The notes below the pieces were generated by a model. That model saw only the letters and a list, made by a program, of their open reading frames with translations. It had not been told where the DNA came from and ran no database searches. The translations under genes and the position numbers were made by a program. Positions 29,852 to 39,132 of a stretch of DNA of 64,000 nucleotides are shown here, one piece after another. Numbering within the stretch: the stretch's first letter is position 1; each line of letters begins with the position of its first letter. The DNA is from Silvimonas amylolytica (lineage in GTDB: Bacteria > Pseudomonadota > Gammaproteobacteria > Burkholderiales > Chitinibacteraceae): positions 329,939-393,938 of the forward strand of contig NZ_BMLY01000001.1 in the NCBI RefSeq assembly GCF_014645555.1. The letters run 5' to 3'.

Positions 29852-31495
29852 ATGAACGCCTTCTTTTCCCGCCCGGGATTCCGGGTACTGATCGTCGTGC
29901 TGTTTGCGGTTCTTTGGTTCGGCACGCTGGGCTACCGCAAGGTCATTACGCCGGATGAAGGACGTTACGCCGAGATCGGCCGCGAGATGGCGGTGTCTGG
30001 CGACTGGGTCACGCCCCGCCTCAATGGCATCAAGTATTTTGAAAAACCGGCACTGCAATACTGGGCCACGGCTGCCAGCTTCAAGCTGCTGGGCGAATCT
30101 GAATTTGCCGCCCGCCTCTGGCCCGGCCTGACCGGTTTTCTGGGCGTTCTCTTTGCGTTCTTTGTGTCGCGCCGTTTCTGGGGTGATCGCGTCGCGTGGC
30201 TCACTGGCAGCATCCTGGCCACCTGTGTGTGGTGGATGGCCAACGGCCACTTTCTGACGCTGGACATGGGGGTCAGCTTTTTCATGTCCGTCGGCATGGG
30301 CGCCTTTATGCTGGCGCAGCGCCAAGGTGCTACCGAAGATGAAAACCGGAACTGGATGGTGGCCTGCTGGGCAGCCATGGGTCTGGCCATTCTGTCCAAA
30401 GGCCTTATCGGTATCGTACTGCCCGGCGCGGTACTGGTGCTCTACTCGATCATCCAGCGTGATGCCCGTCTGTGGCTGCGGCTACATATCGGTAAGGGTT
30501 TGCTGGTCATGTTGGCCGTAACCGTGCCGTGGTTCTGGTTTGTTTCCCGTGCCAACTCTGAGTTCCTGTGGTTTTTCTTTGTCCACGAGCACTTCCAGCG
30601 CTTTACGACGACTGAACACAATCGTCTTGGCCCGATCTGGTATTTCATCCCGATTCTGATTGCGGGCATGCTGCCGTGGACCTCCCTGTTGCCGCAAGCA
30701 TTGAAGCTGGGTTGGCAGAAAGTGGAGCACGAACGTTTTCAGGCCAACCGGTTCTTGTTGATCTGGGCGGTCTTCATTTTCGCGTTTTTCTCCAAGTCAG
30801 ACTCCAAGCTGCCGTCCTACATCCTGCCGATCTTCCCGGCACTGGCGATGCTGGCAGCCCAGGTACTGGACAAGGTCTCTGCCCGTGCGCTGCGCTGGCA
30901 TCTGGGTTGGGTCAGCATCCTGGGTCTGGCAGTGATCATCGGTGCACATTTCTTTGGTCAGACCGGCAGTGAGCGCACCCCCCAGGAGATCAACCACATC
31001 TATTCGTACTGGCTGATTGCAACGGGCATCGTGCTACTGGCAACCGGGGTCATGACCTGGATACTGGCCAGCCGTAACAACAAATGTGCGGCCATTGCGG
31101 CGACGGTCATCGGCAGCGCGATCGGCTTTCAGATTCCGATGCTGGGTCATGAATCGTTTGCGGTCACCAACTCGAGCTATTACCTGGTCGAGGCCATGAA
31201 GCCGCACATCACCCCAAGCACCACACTGTACGCCGTGGAGTATTACGATCAGAGCCTGCCGTTCTATCTGAAACGCACTTTGCAGTTTGTTGATTACGTG
31301 GATGAATTCGAAACGGGCCAGAAAGCAGAGCCAGACAAACTCATTCATATGGATGAATTTGTCCGCCGCTGGCAGTCTGACCAGGCACCAATGGCGGTGG
31401 TGACCCGCACCACGTATGAAAAGCTGCAAAAACTGAATTTATCCATGACCATTATTACCAGCGACCCGCGTCGCCTAGTGATCGCCCGACCATGA
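29852..31495 (+). CDS. arnT: Undecaprenyl phosphate-L-Ara4N lipid A transferase (ArnT, GT83/GT39 family)
   Basis: Polytopic inner-membrane glycosyltransferase of 547 residues that transfers 4-amino-4-deoxy-L-arabinose from undecaprenyl phosphate to lipid A phosphates, giving polymyxin resistance. It has about 11-12 transmembrane helices in the first 430 residues. The periplasmic loop 1 carries PDEGRYAEIGREM and KPALQYW, the catalytic region of ArnT, and a soluble C-terminal domain follows. First gene of the six-gene arn operon; its stop overlaps the next start (ATGA). Confidence 0.9.
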   Translation: MNAFFSRPGFRVLIVVLFAVLWFGTLGYRKVITPDEGRYAEIGREMAVSGDWVTPRLNGIKYFEKPALQYWATAASFKLLGESEFAARLWPGLTGFLGVLFAFFVSRRFWGDRVAWLTGSILATCVWWMANGHFLTLDMGVSFFMSVGMGAFMLAQRQGATEDENRNWMVACWAAMGLAILSKGLIGIVLPGAVLVLYSIIQRDARLWLRLHIGKGLLVMLAVTVPWFWFVSRANSEFLWFFFVHEHFQRFTTTEHNRLGPIWYFIPILIAGMLPWTSLLPQALKLGWQKVEHERFQANRFLLIWAVFIFAFFSKSDSKLPSYILPIFPALAMLAAQVLDKVSARALRWHLGWVSILGLAVIIGAHFFGQTGSERTPQEINHIYSYWLIATGIVLLATGVMTWILASRNNKCAAIAATVIGSAIGFQIPMLGHESFAVTNSSYYLVEAMKPHITPSTTLYAVEYYDQSLPFYLKRTLQFVDYVDEFETGQKAEPDKLIHMDEFVRRWQSDQAPMAVVTRTTYEKLQKLNLSMTIITSDPRRLVIARP

Positions 31496-31863
31496 AAGCA
31501 CTTGAATTCGTATTGATCCTGATTGGCGTGCTGCTTAACGCAGGTGCCCAACTTGCACTCAAGGCCGGTGTTCGCACCATTGGCCACTTCGAGTTTTCTG
31601 CCGCCAACGCGGTCCCTATCGGCTGGCAACTGGCGACCAACCCCTACATCATCACGGGTTTGTCCTGCTACGTGATCAGTGTGGTGGTCTGGATCATGGC
31701 CCTGTCGCGGGTTGAGGTCAGCGTAGCCTATCCGATGTTGTCGATCGGCTACGTTGTCAACGCCGTGCTGGCCTGGCAGTTATTTGGCGAGGCCCTGACC
31801 GCCCAGCGTATTGCTGGCATCGGCGTCATCATTGTTGGCGTTTTCCTGATTGCCCGGAGTTAA
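31492..31863 (+). CDS. SMR-type small membrane protein, ArnE/ArnF-like flippase subunit
   Basis: A 123-residue protein with four transmembrane helices of the small multidrug resistance/EamA fold (LLNAGAQLALKAGVR near the N-terminus, Glu at FGEALTAQRIAG). In enterobacteria ArnE and ArnF form a heterodimer that flips undecaprenyl-phosphate-Ara4N to the periplasm. Only one such gene is present, so it would act as a homodimer. It overlaps arnT by 4 nt. Confidence 0.85.
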   Translation: MKALEFVLILIGVLLNAGAQLALKAGVRTIGHFEFSAANAVPIGWQLATNPYIITGLSCYVISVVVWIMALSRVEVSVAYPMLSIGYVVNAVLAWQLFGEALTAQRIAGIGVIIVGVFLIARS

Positions 31864-31871
31864 GTTTTCCC

Positions 31872-32999
31872 ATGACTGATTTTCTGCCGTTTACCCGCCC
31901 GTCGATCGACGAAGAAACCATTGCTGACGTCGCCAATGTGCTGCGCAGTGGCTGGATTACCAGCGGTCCGAAGGTACAGGCGCTGGAAGCCGGGTTGTCG
32001 GCCTACTTTGGTGGCCGGCCGGTGCGTGTGGTCAACTCGGCCACTGGTGCGATGGAAATCGCCCTGCGACTGATGAAAATCGGTGCAGGTGATGAAGTGA
32101 TTACCACTCCGATGACCTGGGTTGCCACCACCAACATCATTATTAATGCTGGCGCCATGCCGGTACTGGTTGATGTCGACCCGCGCACCCGTAATATCGA
32201 CCTGGACAAGGTGGAAGCTGCGATCACCCCGCGCACCAAGGCCATCTTGCCAGTGGATCTGGCCGGCCTGCCCGTGGACCGCGACCGTCTTTACGAAATC
32301 GCCAAAAAGCACAACCTGCGCGTACTGGAAGACGCCGCCCAGTCACAAGGCTCCACCTGGGGCGGTCGTCGTGTCGGCAGCTTTGGCGACCTGTGCTCGG
32401 TGTCCTTTCACCCGAACAAGAACATGACCACCACCGAAGGGGGTGCGCTGGTCATGAATACGGATGAGGAAGCACGTGAATTTGTGAAATGGCGCCTGCA
32501 GGGGGTGACGCGGTTCCCGGATGGCACCATGGATTGCGACCTGCCTGGTGGCAAATACAATCTGACTGATGTCTCTGCAGCCGTCGGTCTGGGGCAACTG
32601 AAGAAGCTGGATGAGTTCAACGCCCGCCGCGCCGAACTGGCCAAGCGTTATTTCAAACTGATTGACCCTGCGCTGGGTCTGGCGCTGCCGCCAGAGTCGG
32701 ATGACAGCAACTGGCACATGTTCCAGCCGCTGTTGCCGCTGAAAAACATGAGCATCGGTCGCGCTGAGTTTATTGATCGCATGAAAGAAGAAGGCATCGG
32801 CGTAGGCATTCACTACCCGGCGCTGCACTTGTTTACCTTGTACCGTGAACGCGGCTACAAAGAAGGCATGTATCCGCACGCCGAACACATCGGTGCCTCG
32901 ACGGTTAGCCTGCCGCTGTTCCCGGCCATGAAAGACGAAGATGTGGATCGCGTTTGCGCGGCATTGGGCAAGGTGCTCAAGCCGGTACTGAAAGGCTGA
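31872..32999 (+). CDS. arnB: UDP-4-amino-4-deoxy-L-arabinose aminotransferase
   Basis: PLP-dependent DegT/DnrJ/EryC1 enzyme of 375 residues that converts UDP-Ara4-ketose to UDP-Ara4N using glutamate. The PLP Lys is Lys183 in SFHPNKNMTTTEGG. The N-terminal FLPFTRPSIDEETIA and GWITSGPKV blocks match ArnB. It starts 8 nt after the flippase gene. Confidence 0.93.
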   Translation: MTDFLPFTRPSIDEETIADVANVLRSGWITSGPKVQALEAGLSAYFGGRPVRVVNSATGAMEIALRLMKIGAGDEVITTPMTWVATTNIIINAGAMPVLVDVDPRTRNIDLDKVEAAITPRTKAILPVDLAGLPVDRDRLYEIAKKHNLRVLEDAAQSQGSTWGGRRVGSFGDLCSVSFHPNKNMTTTEGGALVMNTDEEAREFVKWRLQGVTRFPDGTMDCDLPGGKYNLTDVSAAVGLGQLKKLDEFNARRAELAKRYFKLIDPALGLALPPESDDSNWHMFQPLLPLKNMSIGRAEFIDRMKEEGIGVGIHYPALHLFTLYRERGYKEGMYPHAEHIGASTVSLPLFPAMKDEDVDRVCAALGKVLKPVLKG

Positions 33000-33146
33000 A
33001 TGTCGCGCCCGGCGGCGCAAAGATCAGTCAGCGCATGTAAATCCGTGATGCAGCGACATCACTAAATACAATTAAAGATTAACAATTAACCGGAAACAGG
33101 CCATGCCGCCCTGGCCACTTCCACTTACAACGATAGCCAATACCTT

Positions 33147-34091
33147 ATGAGCCAACCTGAAGTTACGGTCGTTATTCCTGTCTACAACGAAGAAGCGGGC
33201 CTGCAGGCCCTCTTCGACCGGCTCTACCCCGCGCTGGATGCGCTGGGTAAAAGTTATGAAATCCTGTTTGTGAACGATGGCAGTCGCGATCGCTCCGCCG
33301 GTATGCTGGCCGCGCAATTTGAAAAGCGCCCGGATGTCACCCGCGTGATTTTGCTGAATGGCAACTTTGGTCAACATCGCGCCATTCTGGCCGGGTTTGA
33401 AAACGCAAACGGTTTGCGAATCGTCACCATGGATGCCGACCTGCAAAACCCGCCGGAAGACGTCCGCACACTGCTGGCTGAAATGGACAAAGGCCACGAT
33501 TACGTGGGTTCTATCCGCCGCCAGCGCAATGACTCGATTTGGCGGCACGTCGCCAGCCGCGCCATGAATCACCTGCGTGAGAAACTTACCAAAATCAAGA
33601 TGACAGACCAGGGCTGCATGCTGCGTGCCTATGACCGCCGCATCATTGATCTCATCAATCAGTGCGCCGAAATGCATACATTCATTCCGGCGCTGGCGTA
33701 TTCGTTCTCGCAGAACCCGACTGAAGTTGTTGTGGGTCACGAAGAACGCCATGCCGGCGAATCCAAATATTCGCTCTATAGCCTGATTCGTCTGAATTTT
33801 GATTTGATGACGGGTTTCTCGATTGTGCCGCTGCAGGCGTTCTCCATGCTGGGCATGGTGATTTCCTTCTTCTCGGCCCTGTTGGTGCTGGTGCTGATTG
33901 GTCGCCGCATTTTTGTCGGCCCGGAAGTCGGCGGCCTGTTCACGCTGTTTGCGATTGCCTTCTTCCTGATCGGCATCACACTGTTCGGTATCGGTATTCT
34001 GGGCGAGTATATCGGCCGGATTTACCATGAAGTCCGTCAGCGTCCGCGTTACCTGATCAGCGCGATTCTGGAAAAAAAGGACGAGGTATGA
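33147..34091 (+). CDS. arnC: Undecaprenyl-phosphate Ara4FN transferase
   Basis: GT2 glycosyltransferase of 314 residues that attaches formylated Ara4N to undecaprenyl phosphate. An N-terminal GT-A domain has VVIPVYNEEAGLQ and the DADLQNPPED metal site; two C-terminal transmembrane helices (about 230-295) follow. A 147-nt gap separates it from arnB, the largest in the operon, and may hold an internal promoter. Its stop overlaps the next start (ATGA). Confidence 0.92.
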   Translation: MSQPEVTVVIPVYNEEAGLQALFDRLYPALDALGKSYEILFVNDGSRDRSAGMLAAQFEKRPDVTRVILLNGNFGQHRAILAGFENANGLRIVTMDADLQNPPEDVRTLLAEMDKGHDYVGSIRRQRNDSIWRHVASRAMNHLREKLTKIKMTDQGCMLRAYDRRIIDLINQCAEMHTFIPALAYSFSQNPTEVVVGHEERHAGESKYSLYSLIRLNFDLMTGFSIVPLQAFSMLGMVISFFSALLVLVLIGRRIFVGPEVGGLFTLFAIAFFLIGITLFGIGILGEYIGRIYHEVRQRPRYLISAILEKKDEV

Positions 34092-35005
34092 ATCGGGCCG
34101 TTGTTTTCGCCTATCACAACGTCGGCGTCCGTTGCCTGAAGACCCTTCTGGCGCGCGGCGTTGAGGTCGCGCTGGTGGTCACGCACGAAGACAACCCGAA
34201 CGAAAACATCTGGTTTGGTTCAGTCGCGCAGGTTTGCCGTGAGTACGATATTCCGTACATCACGCCAGAGAACCCCAACACGCCCGAAGTAGAGCAACAG
34301 GTCGCAGCGCTCAACGCCGATTTCCTGTTCAGTTTCTACTACCGCCATATGCTCAAGGGTCCGTTGCTGGAATCAGTCAGCCGCGGTGCGTTTAACATGC
34401 ACGGCTCGTTACTGCCTAAATATCGTGGTCGCGTGCCAGTCAACTGGGCCATTATCAAAGGCGAAACCGAAGCCGGTGCCACCTTGCACGTAATGAACGT
34501 CAAGCCCGATAACGGCCCGCTGGTTGCGCAACAAGCCGTGCCTATCCTGCCAGACGACACCGCGGAAGAGGTCTTTGTCAAAGTGACGGTGGCAGCTGAA
34601 CAGTGCTTGTATGAAGTGCTGCCCAGCTTGCTGGCCGGCACCGCCGTTTTCAAGCCACAAGACCTCAGCCAGGGCGGCTATTTTGGGGGTCGCAAGGCAG
34701 AAGATGGTCGCATCGACTGGCAACAGTCGGCCACGCAGGTTCATAATCTGGTCCGCGCCGTGACCCGGCCCTACCCTGGCGCCTTTACTGATACGCCGCA
34801 TGGCCGACTGATTCTTTGGCGCTCACGCGTGGCAGTGGCTACCGGAACACCAGGCCAGGCCGCGCTCTTTGCCGAGGATGGCAAGTTGTTTGCTCGCACT
34901 GCTGATGGCAGTGTGTTGCGCATTCTGGATGCCGAACTGGCAGGCCAGGCACTCACCGTAGAGATTCTGACGCGTTTACCTGGTCAGACACTACAACTGG
35001 TTTAA
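34088..35005 (+). CDS. arnA: UDP-Ara4N formyltransferase (stand-alone ArnA N-terminal domain)
   Basis: A 305-residue protein corresponding to the formyltransferase half of E. coli ArnA. It has the catalytic block FNMHGSLLPKYRGRVPVNWA (Asn and His) and the Asp in PDNGPLV; N10-formyltetrahydrofolate is the donor. In enterobacteria this domain is fused to the decarboxylase, while here the two are separate adjacent genes, as in some other betaproteobacteria. Confidence 0.92.
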   Translation: MNRAVVFAYHNVGVRCLKTLLARGVEVALVVTHEDNPNENIWFGSVAQVCREYDIPYITPENPNTPEVEQQVAALNADFLFSFYYRHMLKGPLLESVSRGAFNMHGSLLPKYRGRVPVNWAIIKGETEAGATLHVMNVKPDNGPLVAQQAVPILPDDTAEEVFVKVTVAAEQCLYEVLPSLLAGTAVFKPQDLSQGGYFGGRKAEDGRIDWQQSATQVHNLVRAVTRPYPGAFTDTPHGRLILWRSRVAVATGTPGQAALFAEDGKLFARTADGSVLRILDAELAGQALTVEILTRLPGQTLQLV

Positions 35006-35087
35006 AGCGCATTGCGCTGAGCGGCGGGCGCATCAATGCCGGCCCCGATTTTTAATTTGTTGGTTACACCTGAGAAGGACAAAGAAG

Positions 35088-36131
35088 ATGAAAAAAGTGC
35101 TGATTCTGGGCGTGAACGGTTTTATCGGCCACCACCTGACCAAGCGCATTCTGGAGACTACCGACTGGGAAGTGTTCGGTATGGATATGTTCACTGACAA
35201 GATCAGTGAATTCCTGGATCACAAGCGTTTCCACTTCTTTGAAGGTGACATCACCATCAACAAGGAATGGATCGAATATCACGTGAAGAAGTGTGACGTA
35301 GTGCTGCCGCTGGTGGCAATTGCCACACCGTCCACCTACGTGAACAACCCGCTGCGCGTGTTCGAACTCGACTTCGAAGCCAACCTGCCGATCGTGCGTC
35401 AGGCACTGCAATACAAGAAGCATCTGGTGTTCCCGTCCACTTCTGAAGTCTACGGCATGTGCCACGACGATGAATTCGATCCGGAAAACTCCGAACTGAT
35501 CTGTGGTCCGATCAACAAGCCGCGCTGGATTTACTCTTGCTCCAAGCAGTTGATGGATCGCGTGATCCACGCCTATGGCATGGAACAAGGTCTGAACTAC
35601 ACACTGTTCCGTCCGTTCAACTGGATCGGCGCGGGTCTGGACAACATCCACACCCCGAAAGAAGGCTCCAGCCGCGTGATTACCCAGTTCCTGGGTCATA
35701 TTGCACGTGGCGAGACCATCAAGCTGGTCGATGGCGGTCATCAGAAACGTGCGTTCACGTACATTGATGATGGCATTGATGCACTGATGAAGATCATTGA
35801 GAACAAGGATGGCAAGGCATCGGGCCAGATCTACAACATCGGCAACCCGGTCAACAACTACTCCATCCGCGATCTGGCATCGATGATGATCGAACTGGCC
35901 AAAAAATATCCGGAATACGCTGATGGCGTGGCCAAGGTTCAAGTGGTTGAAACGACATCGGGCGAGTACTACGGCAAGGGTTATCAAGACGTACAAAACC
36001 GCGTGCCGAAGATCGATAATACCAAGGCTGACCTGAACTGGGCGCCCAACACCAGCATGGCCGACGCACTCAAGGGTATTTTTGATGCGTACAAGGATCA
36101 AGTTGGCGCTGCGCGCGAACTGGTGGATTAA
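35088..36131 (+). CDS. arnA: UDP-glucuronate decarboxylase (stand-alone ArnA C-terminal domain)
   Basis: Extended SDR enzyme of 347 residues that oxidises and decarboxylates UDP-glucuronate to the UDP-4-keto-pentose. It has GVNGFIGHHL (NAD site), the STSEVYGMC block and YSCSK (Tyr and Lys of the SDR pair), matching the C-terminal half of E. coli ArnA. It has a strong Shine-Dalgarno (GAGAAGGA) and lies 82 nt after the formyltransferase gene. It is the last gene of the operon before the bidirectional terminator. Confidence 0.93.
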   Translation: MKKVLILGVNGFIGHHLTKRILETTDWEVFGMDMFTDKISEFLDHKRFHFFEGDITINKEWIEYHVKKCDVVLPLVAIATPSTYVNNPLRVFELDFEANLPIVRQALQYKKHLVFPSTSEVYGMCHDDEFDPENSELICGPINKPRWIYSCSKQLMDRVIHAYGMEQGLNYTLFRPFNWIGAGLDNIHTPKEGSSRVITQFLGHIARGETIKLVDGGHQKRAFTYIDDGIDALMKIIENKDGKASGQIYNIGNPVNNYSIRDLASMMIELAKKYPEYADGVAKVQVVETTSGEYYGKGYQDVQNRVPKIDNTKADLNWAPNTSMADALKGIFDAYKDQVGAARELVD

Positions 36132-36150
36132 TCGCCAGCTTGCTGCAAGA

Positions 36151-36188
36151 CAATAAAAAACGGGAGGCTAGCCTCCCGTTTTTTATTG
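36151..36188. terminator. Bidirectional terminator, perfect 38-bp palindrome
   Basis: The 38 bases are an exact palindrome: a GC-rich core CGGGAGGCTAGCCTCCCG flanked by A6 on the left and T6 on the right. It serves both the arn operon (plus) and the convergent glycosyltransferase gene (minus). Confidence 0.93.
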
Positions 36189-36201
36189 TCTACCGTTTCA
36201 G

Positions 36202-37962
36202 TCAGTGAGCTGCCCTGATTGCTCCCGGAAAGGGATCGGACGCCGGCCAAAGTGCGTGCACATCTTGCTGCAGCTGATACAGCATGTAGCGCTCTGTGTT
36301 GTCGCCCGGACGATGGCTAACCGCCACGGGTTGCATGCCATTGACCAGAACTGGCAACTGGCCTCCGCGGCTTTGTACCAGTAACCAACGGCAAGACCGG
36401 GCCTCCTGCATGGTTTCCAGGCGTCGCGTGCGCACACCATCGTAGTAATCCAGCAAAGCGCGCTGTGGTTCACCCAGCCAGGCGCTGGCGATGCATTCAT
36501 TCTGTGCTGCGGGTTTATCCAGCGCGGGTTTGAGGGCAACAAACACCTCCCTGTAACGCATACCGAAATCCAGCGCGGGCAACCACAAAGTCGCGATGGC
36601 GCCCCACGTCAGCGTAATCAGGAGCATCCAGCGCCAGGCAAAGCCGGCTGGTGTGTTGCGCGGTACGCGCGGCCACAACAGCAGCACCAGAATCACAATC
36701 ACACCGCAAGCAAGCCAGTGACCAGGGAACCAGGCCGGCGTCCAGCCAGCAAAGACTCTGCGCGTGAGCAAGGCTTCAACAGCTTGCGGTGTACCCGTCG
36801 CCAGGGCGTAGCCGCTGACCACGGCACAGGTCAGCAGCAACGCAGCCAGCACCATAACCAGTGTTGATAAACGGGCCCAACCGGGTGAGCCTTCCCGATA
36901 CATCACCAACCCTGATACCGCAATCAGCACCGTGGGTGCCAATAGTGGCATGGCGTAGAGCTCGCGTGCGTCCGCGGCCAGCACCAGTACCAGACTGTTG
37001 ATTGCAAAAAACAACAACGCTGGCGCAATGGCAGTAAGTGAAAGTTGTATTTGCCCGCGCCAAGCCCGCCATAAACCCCAAACAGCCAGGGGCCAGGCCG
37101 GGAAAGCATACCAGGGCAGTGTTTTCAGATAGAAAAAATGCGTCGCTGCCGGGCCCAGGTGTGCCGTGCCATTGAAACGGCCAAAATTGTTGGTGTTGAA
37201 CCAAAGCTGGAACAAGCCCGGATCACGTGCATAGAGCTGATTCATCCACAACACGGGCAAAGGCGAACCCACCACCAGCGCGATCACAAAAGCCAGCGCG
37301 TATCGACCAGAGCGGTAAGACGGCAAGAACACGGGCAGCAATATGGCGGTTAACCCAAGACACCCAGGACCCAGCAATCCTTTGGCCAGAAAAGCGACCA
37401 TCCCGCCAAGACCCAGCATGACGCCGCCGGCAAGTGGTCGTACAGGGGCCCAGGTCAACCCGCAGATTCCCCAGGCGATCCCTGCCAGCAGGGCCAGATC
37501 AGTCAGCATCTGATGGGCCCGCAAAGGCAAGCCCAGGCAGCCCAATAACAACAGCACCGCCCAGCGGCCGGTACCTTTGCCATAAATACGCCATGCAGCC
37601 AGCGCAGTGCCCAGCATGGCCAGCAGCATCCAGAAACCAGCAGTCAGGCGTGCTGCATCGGGTGCACTGAACGCGCCGCCAAACCCCTGCAGGACCCAAG
37701 CGGCGCTGATGAAGAAGATCGGCGGCTTTTCCATGAAAGGCTCGCCGGCCAGGGTCGGCACCACCCAGTCGCCGGTTTTGGCAATGTGTTCGATAAGGCC
37801 AAAGGTGTAAGCCTCATCCGGCTTCCAGGGTTCATGCCCGATCAAGCCTGGCAGCAGCCAGGCCAACACCAGAATCAGGAACAACCAGCCTGGAATGACG
37901 GGCAGACGGTGTGGCAGATCGCTACTACCACGGGACGAAGACGATAAATTCAGGCTGCGCAT
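36202..37962 (-). CDS. Second ArnT-like (GT39/GT83 type) membrane glycosyltransferase
   Basis: A 586-residue polytopic membrane protein with about 11-12 transmembrane helices and the ArnT-like loop 1 (KPDEAYTFGLIEHI, then EPFMEKPPIFF). The acidic PDE and the MEKPP block are conserved with the arnT product, but the rest is divergent. The donor sugar and acceptor are unknown. It may decorate lipid A or another glycolipid using an undecaprenyl-linked sugar. It is convergent with the arn operon and follows a cobalamin adenosyltransferase gene. The start (ATG at 37962) is uncertain; the frame is open to 38034. Confidence 0.85.
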   Translation of the reverse strand: MRSLNLSSSSRGSSDLPHRLPVIPGWLFLILVLAWLLPGLIGHEPWKPDEAYTFGLIEHIAKTGDWVVPTLAGEPFMEKPPIFFISAAWVLQGFGGAFSAPDAARLTAGFWMLLAMLGTALAAWRIYGKGTGRWAVLLLLGCLGLPLRAHQMLTDLALLAGIAWGICGLTWAPVRPLAGGVMLGLGGMVAFLAKGLLGPGCLGLTAILLPVFLPSYRSGRYALAFVIALVVGSPLPVLWMNQLYARDPGLFQLWFNTNNFGRFNGTAHLGPAATHFFYLKTLPWYAFPAWPLAVWGLWRAWRGQIQLSLTAIAPALLFFAINSLVLVLAADARELYAMPLLAPTVLIAVSGLVMYREGSPGWARLSTLVMVLAALLLTCAVVSGYALATGTPQAVEALLTRRVFAGWTPAWFPGHWLACGVIVILVLLLWPRVPRNTPAGFAWRWMLLITLTWGAIATLWLPALDFGMRYREVFVALKPALDKPAAQNECIASAWLGEPQRALLDYYDGVRTRRLETMQEARSCRWLLVQSRGGQLPVLVNGMQPVAVSHRPGDNTERYMLYQLQQDVHALWPASDPFPGAIRAAH

Positions 37963-38043
37963 GCGTTCGATGACAAAACAGGTAAACCGGGCCCGCAAGC
38001 CCGGTGCAATCAAGATGGATACGCCACTCGGCAAAAAGATGAG

Positions 38044-38598
38044 TTATTGGGCGTTTAAGCCCGGTTGCCAGAGCACATCACCCTGACCTTGTGCCCGGTT
38101 GGCAACACGCGCCAGCACAAACAACAGATCAGAAAGACGATTGAGGTACTGCACGGCGGCATCTGCGACATGCTGTTCTTTACGCAGGCAAACCAGACTG
38201 CGCTCTGCCCGGCGCGCCACGCAGCGGCCCACGTGCAGCAGTGCCGCAGCGCGGGTACCACCCGGCAAGATGAATTCCTTGAGGGGGGGCAGTTCATCGT
38301 TAAAGCCGGCTATTGCTTCATCAAGACGCAATAACTGGGTTTGCGTGATGGCCGTGTGGCCGGGAATACACAACTCGCCACCCAGATCGAACAGATCGTG
38401 TTGCACCCGTACCAGACAATCACGCAGGGCATCTGGCAACGATTCACACAACAGCACGCCCAATTGAGAATTCAGCTCGTCGACCTCGCCCAGCGCGTGA
38501 ATACGCAGGTCATCCTTGCCCACGCGTGAGCCATCGCCCAGGCCAGTGGTGCCGTCGTCTCCCGTACGGGTGGTGATCTTGCTCAGGCGGTTTCCCAT
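38044..38598 (-). CDS. PduO-type cob(I)alamin adenosyltransferase
   Basis: Transfers the adenosyl group of ATP to cob(I)alamin to make coenzyme B12. It has 184 residues, a five-helix bundle with the N-terminal TRTGDDGTTGLGDGSRV nucleotide motif, the DELNSQLG helix and the C-terminal ADAAVQYLNRLSDLLFVLAR block. No other B12 gene is nearby. Confidence 0.94.
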   Translation of the reverse strand: MGNRLSKITTRTGDDGTTGLGDGSRVGKDDLRIHALGEVDELNSQLGVLLCESLPDALRDCLVRVQHDLFDLGGELCIPGHTAITQTQLLRLDEAIAGFNDELPPLKEFILPGGTRAAALLHVGRCVARRAERSLVCLRKEQHVADAAVQYLNRLSDLLFVLARVANRAQGQGDVLWQPGLNAQ

Positions 38599-38634
38599 AT
38601 GTCTTGCTCCATGTGTTCGAGGTCTGTGGCGGGA

Positions 38635-39132
38635 TCAGGGGGCTTCGTCATGGCCGATGGCGACTTCGACCAGATCAGGCTTGAGGATGGCGTGAGCCGT
38701 TTGCGGCGCAATCCCGATCAGAAAGCCACGTTTGCCGCCGTTGAGATAAATCAGGTCCAGATCCATGATGGTTTTTTCCATATAAACCGGCATGGCCTTG
38801 CGAGTACCAAATGGCGATGTGCCACCTACCATGTACCCGGAGTGCTTGTTGGCGATATCCGGCGCGCACGGGCGGATGGTTTTTTTGTGCAACAGGCGCG
38901 CCAGATTCTTGGTCGAGACCTCGCAATCGCCATGCATCAGTACAATTAACGGCTGCTTGTCATCATCTTCCATCACCAACGTCTTGACGACCGCATGTTC
39001 AGGCACGCCGAGTTCACGTGCAGATACTGCGGTGCCGCCCTTTTCTTCGTACTCGTACAGATGCTCGGTAAACACAGCCTTATGCTGACGCAGCACACGA
39101 ATGGCTGCGGTGACGGGGGCTTTTTCGCTCAT
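38635..39132 (-). CDS. ybaK: Cys-tRNA(Pro)/Cys-tRNA(Cys) deacylase YbaK
   Basis: Trans-editing enzyme of 165 residues that hydrolyses Cys-tRNA(Pro). The YbaK/ProX fold shows the KTLVMEDDDKQPLIVLMHGD core with the conserved Lys, and the GGTSPFG loop. I chose the ATG at 39132 (GAGGACTG upstream); the frame extends 24 codons further. Confidence 0.94.
   Translation of the reverse strand: MSEKAPVTAAIRVLRQHKAVFTEHLYEYEEKGGTAVSARELGVPEHAVVKTLVMEDDDKQPLIVLMHGDCEVSTKNLARLLHKKTIRPCAPDIANKHSGYMVGGTSPFGTRKAMPVYMEKTIMDLDLIYLNGGKRGFLIGIAPQTAHAILKPDLVEVAIGHDEAP

Noticed and set aside
35064-36101. A 345-codon frame antisense to the arn decarboxylase gene
   Set aside because: Shadow of a well-supported SDR gene; no independent evidence.
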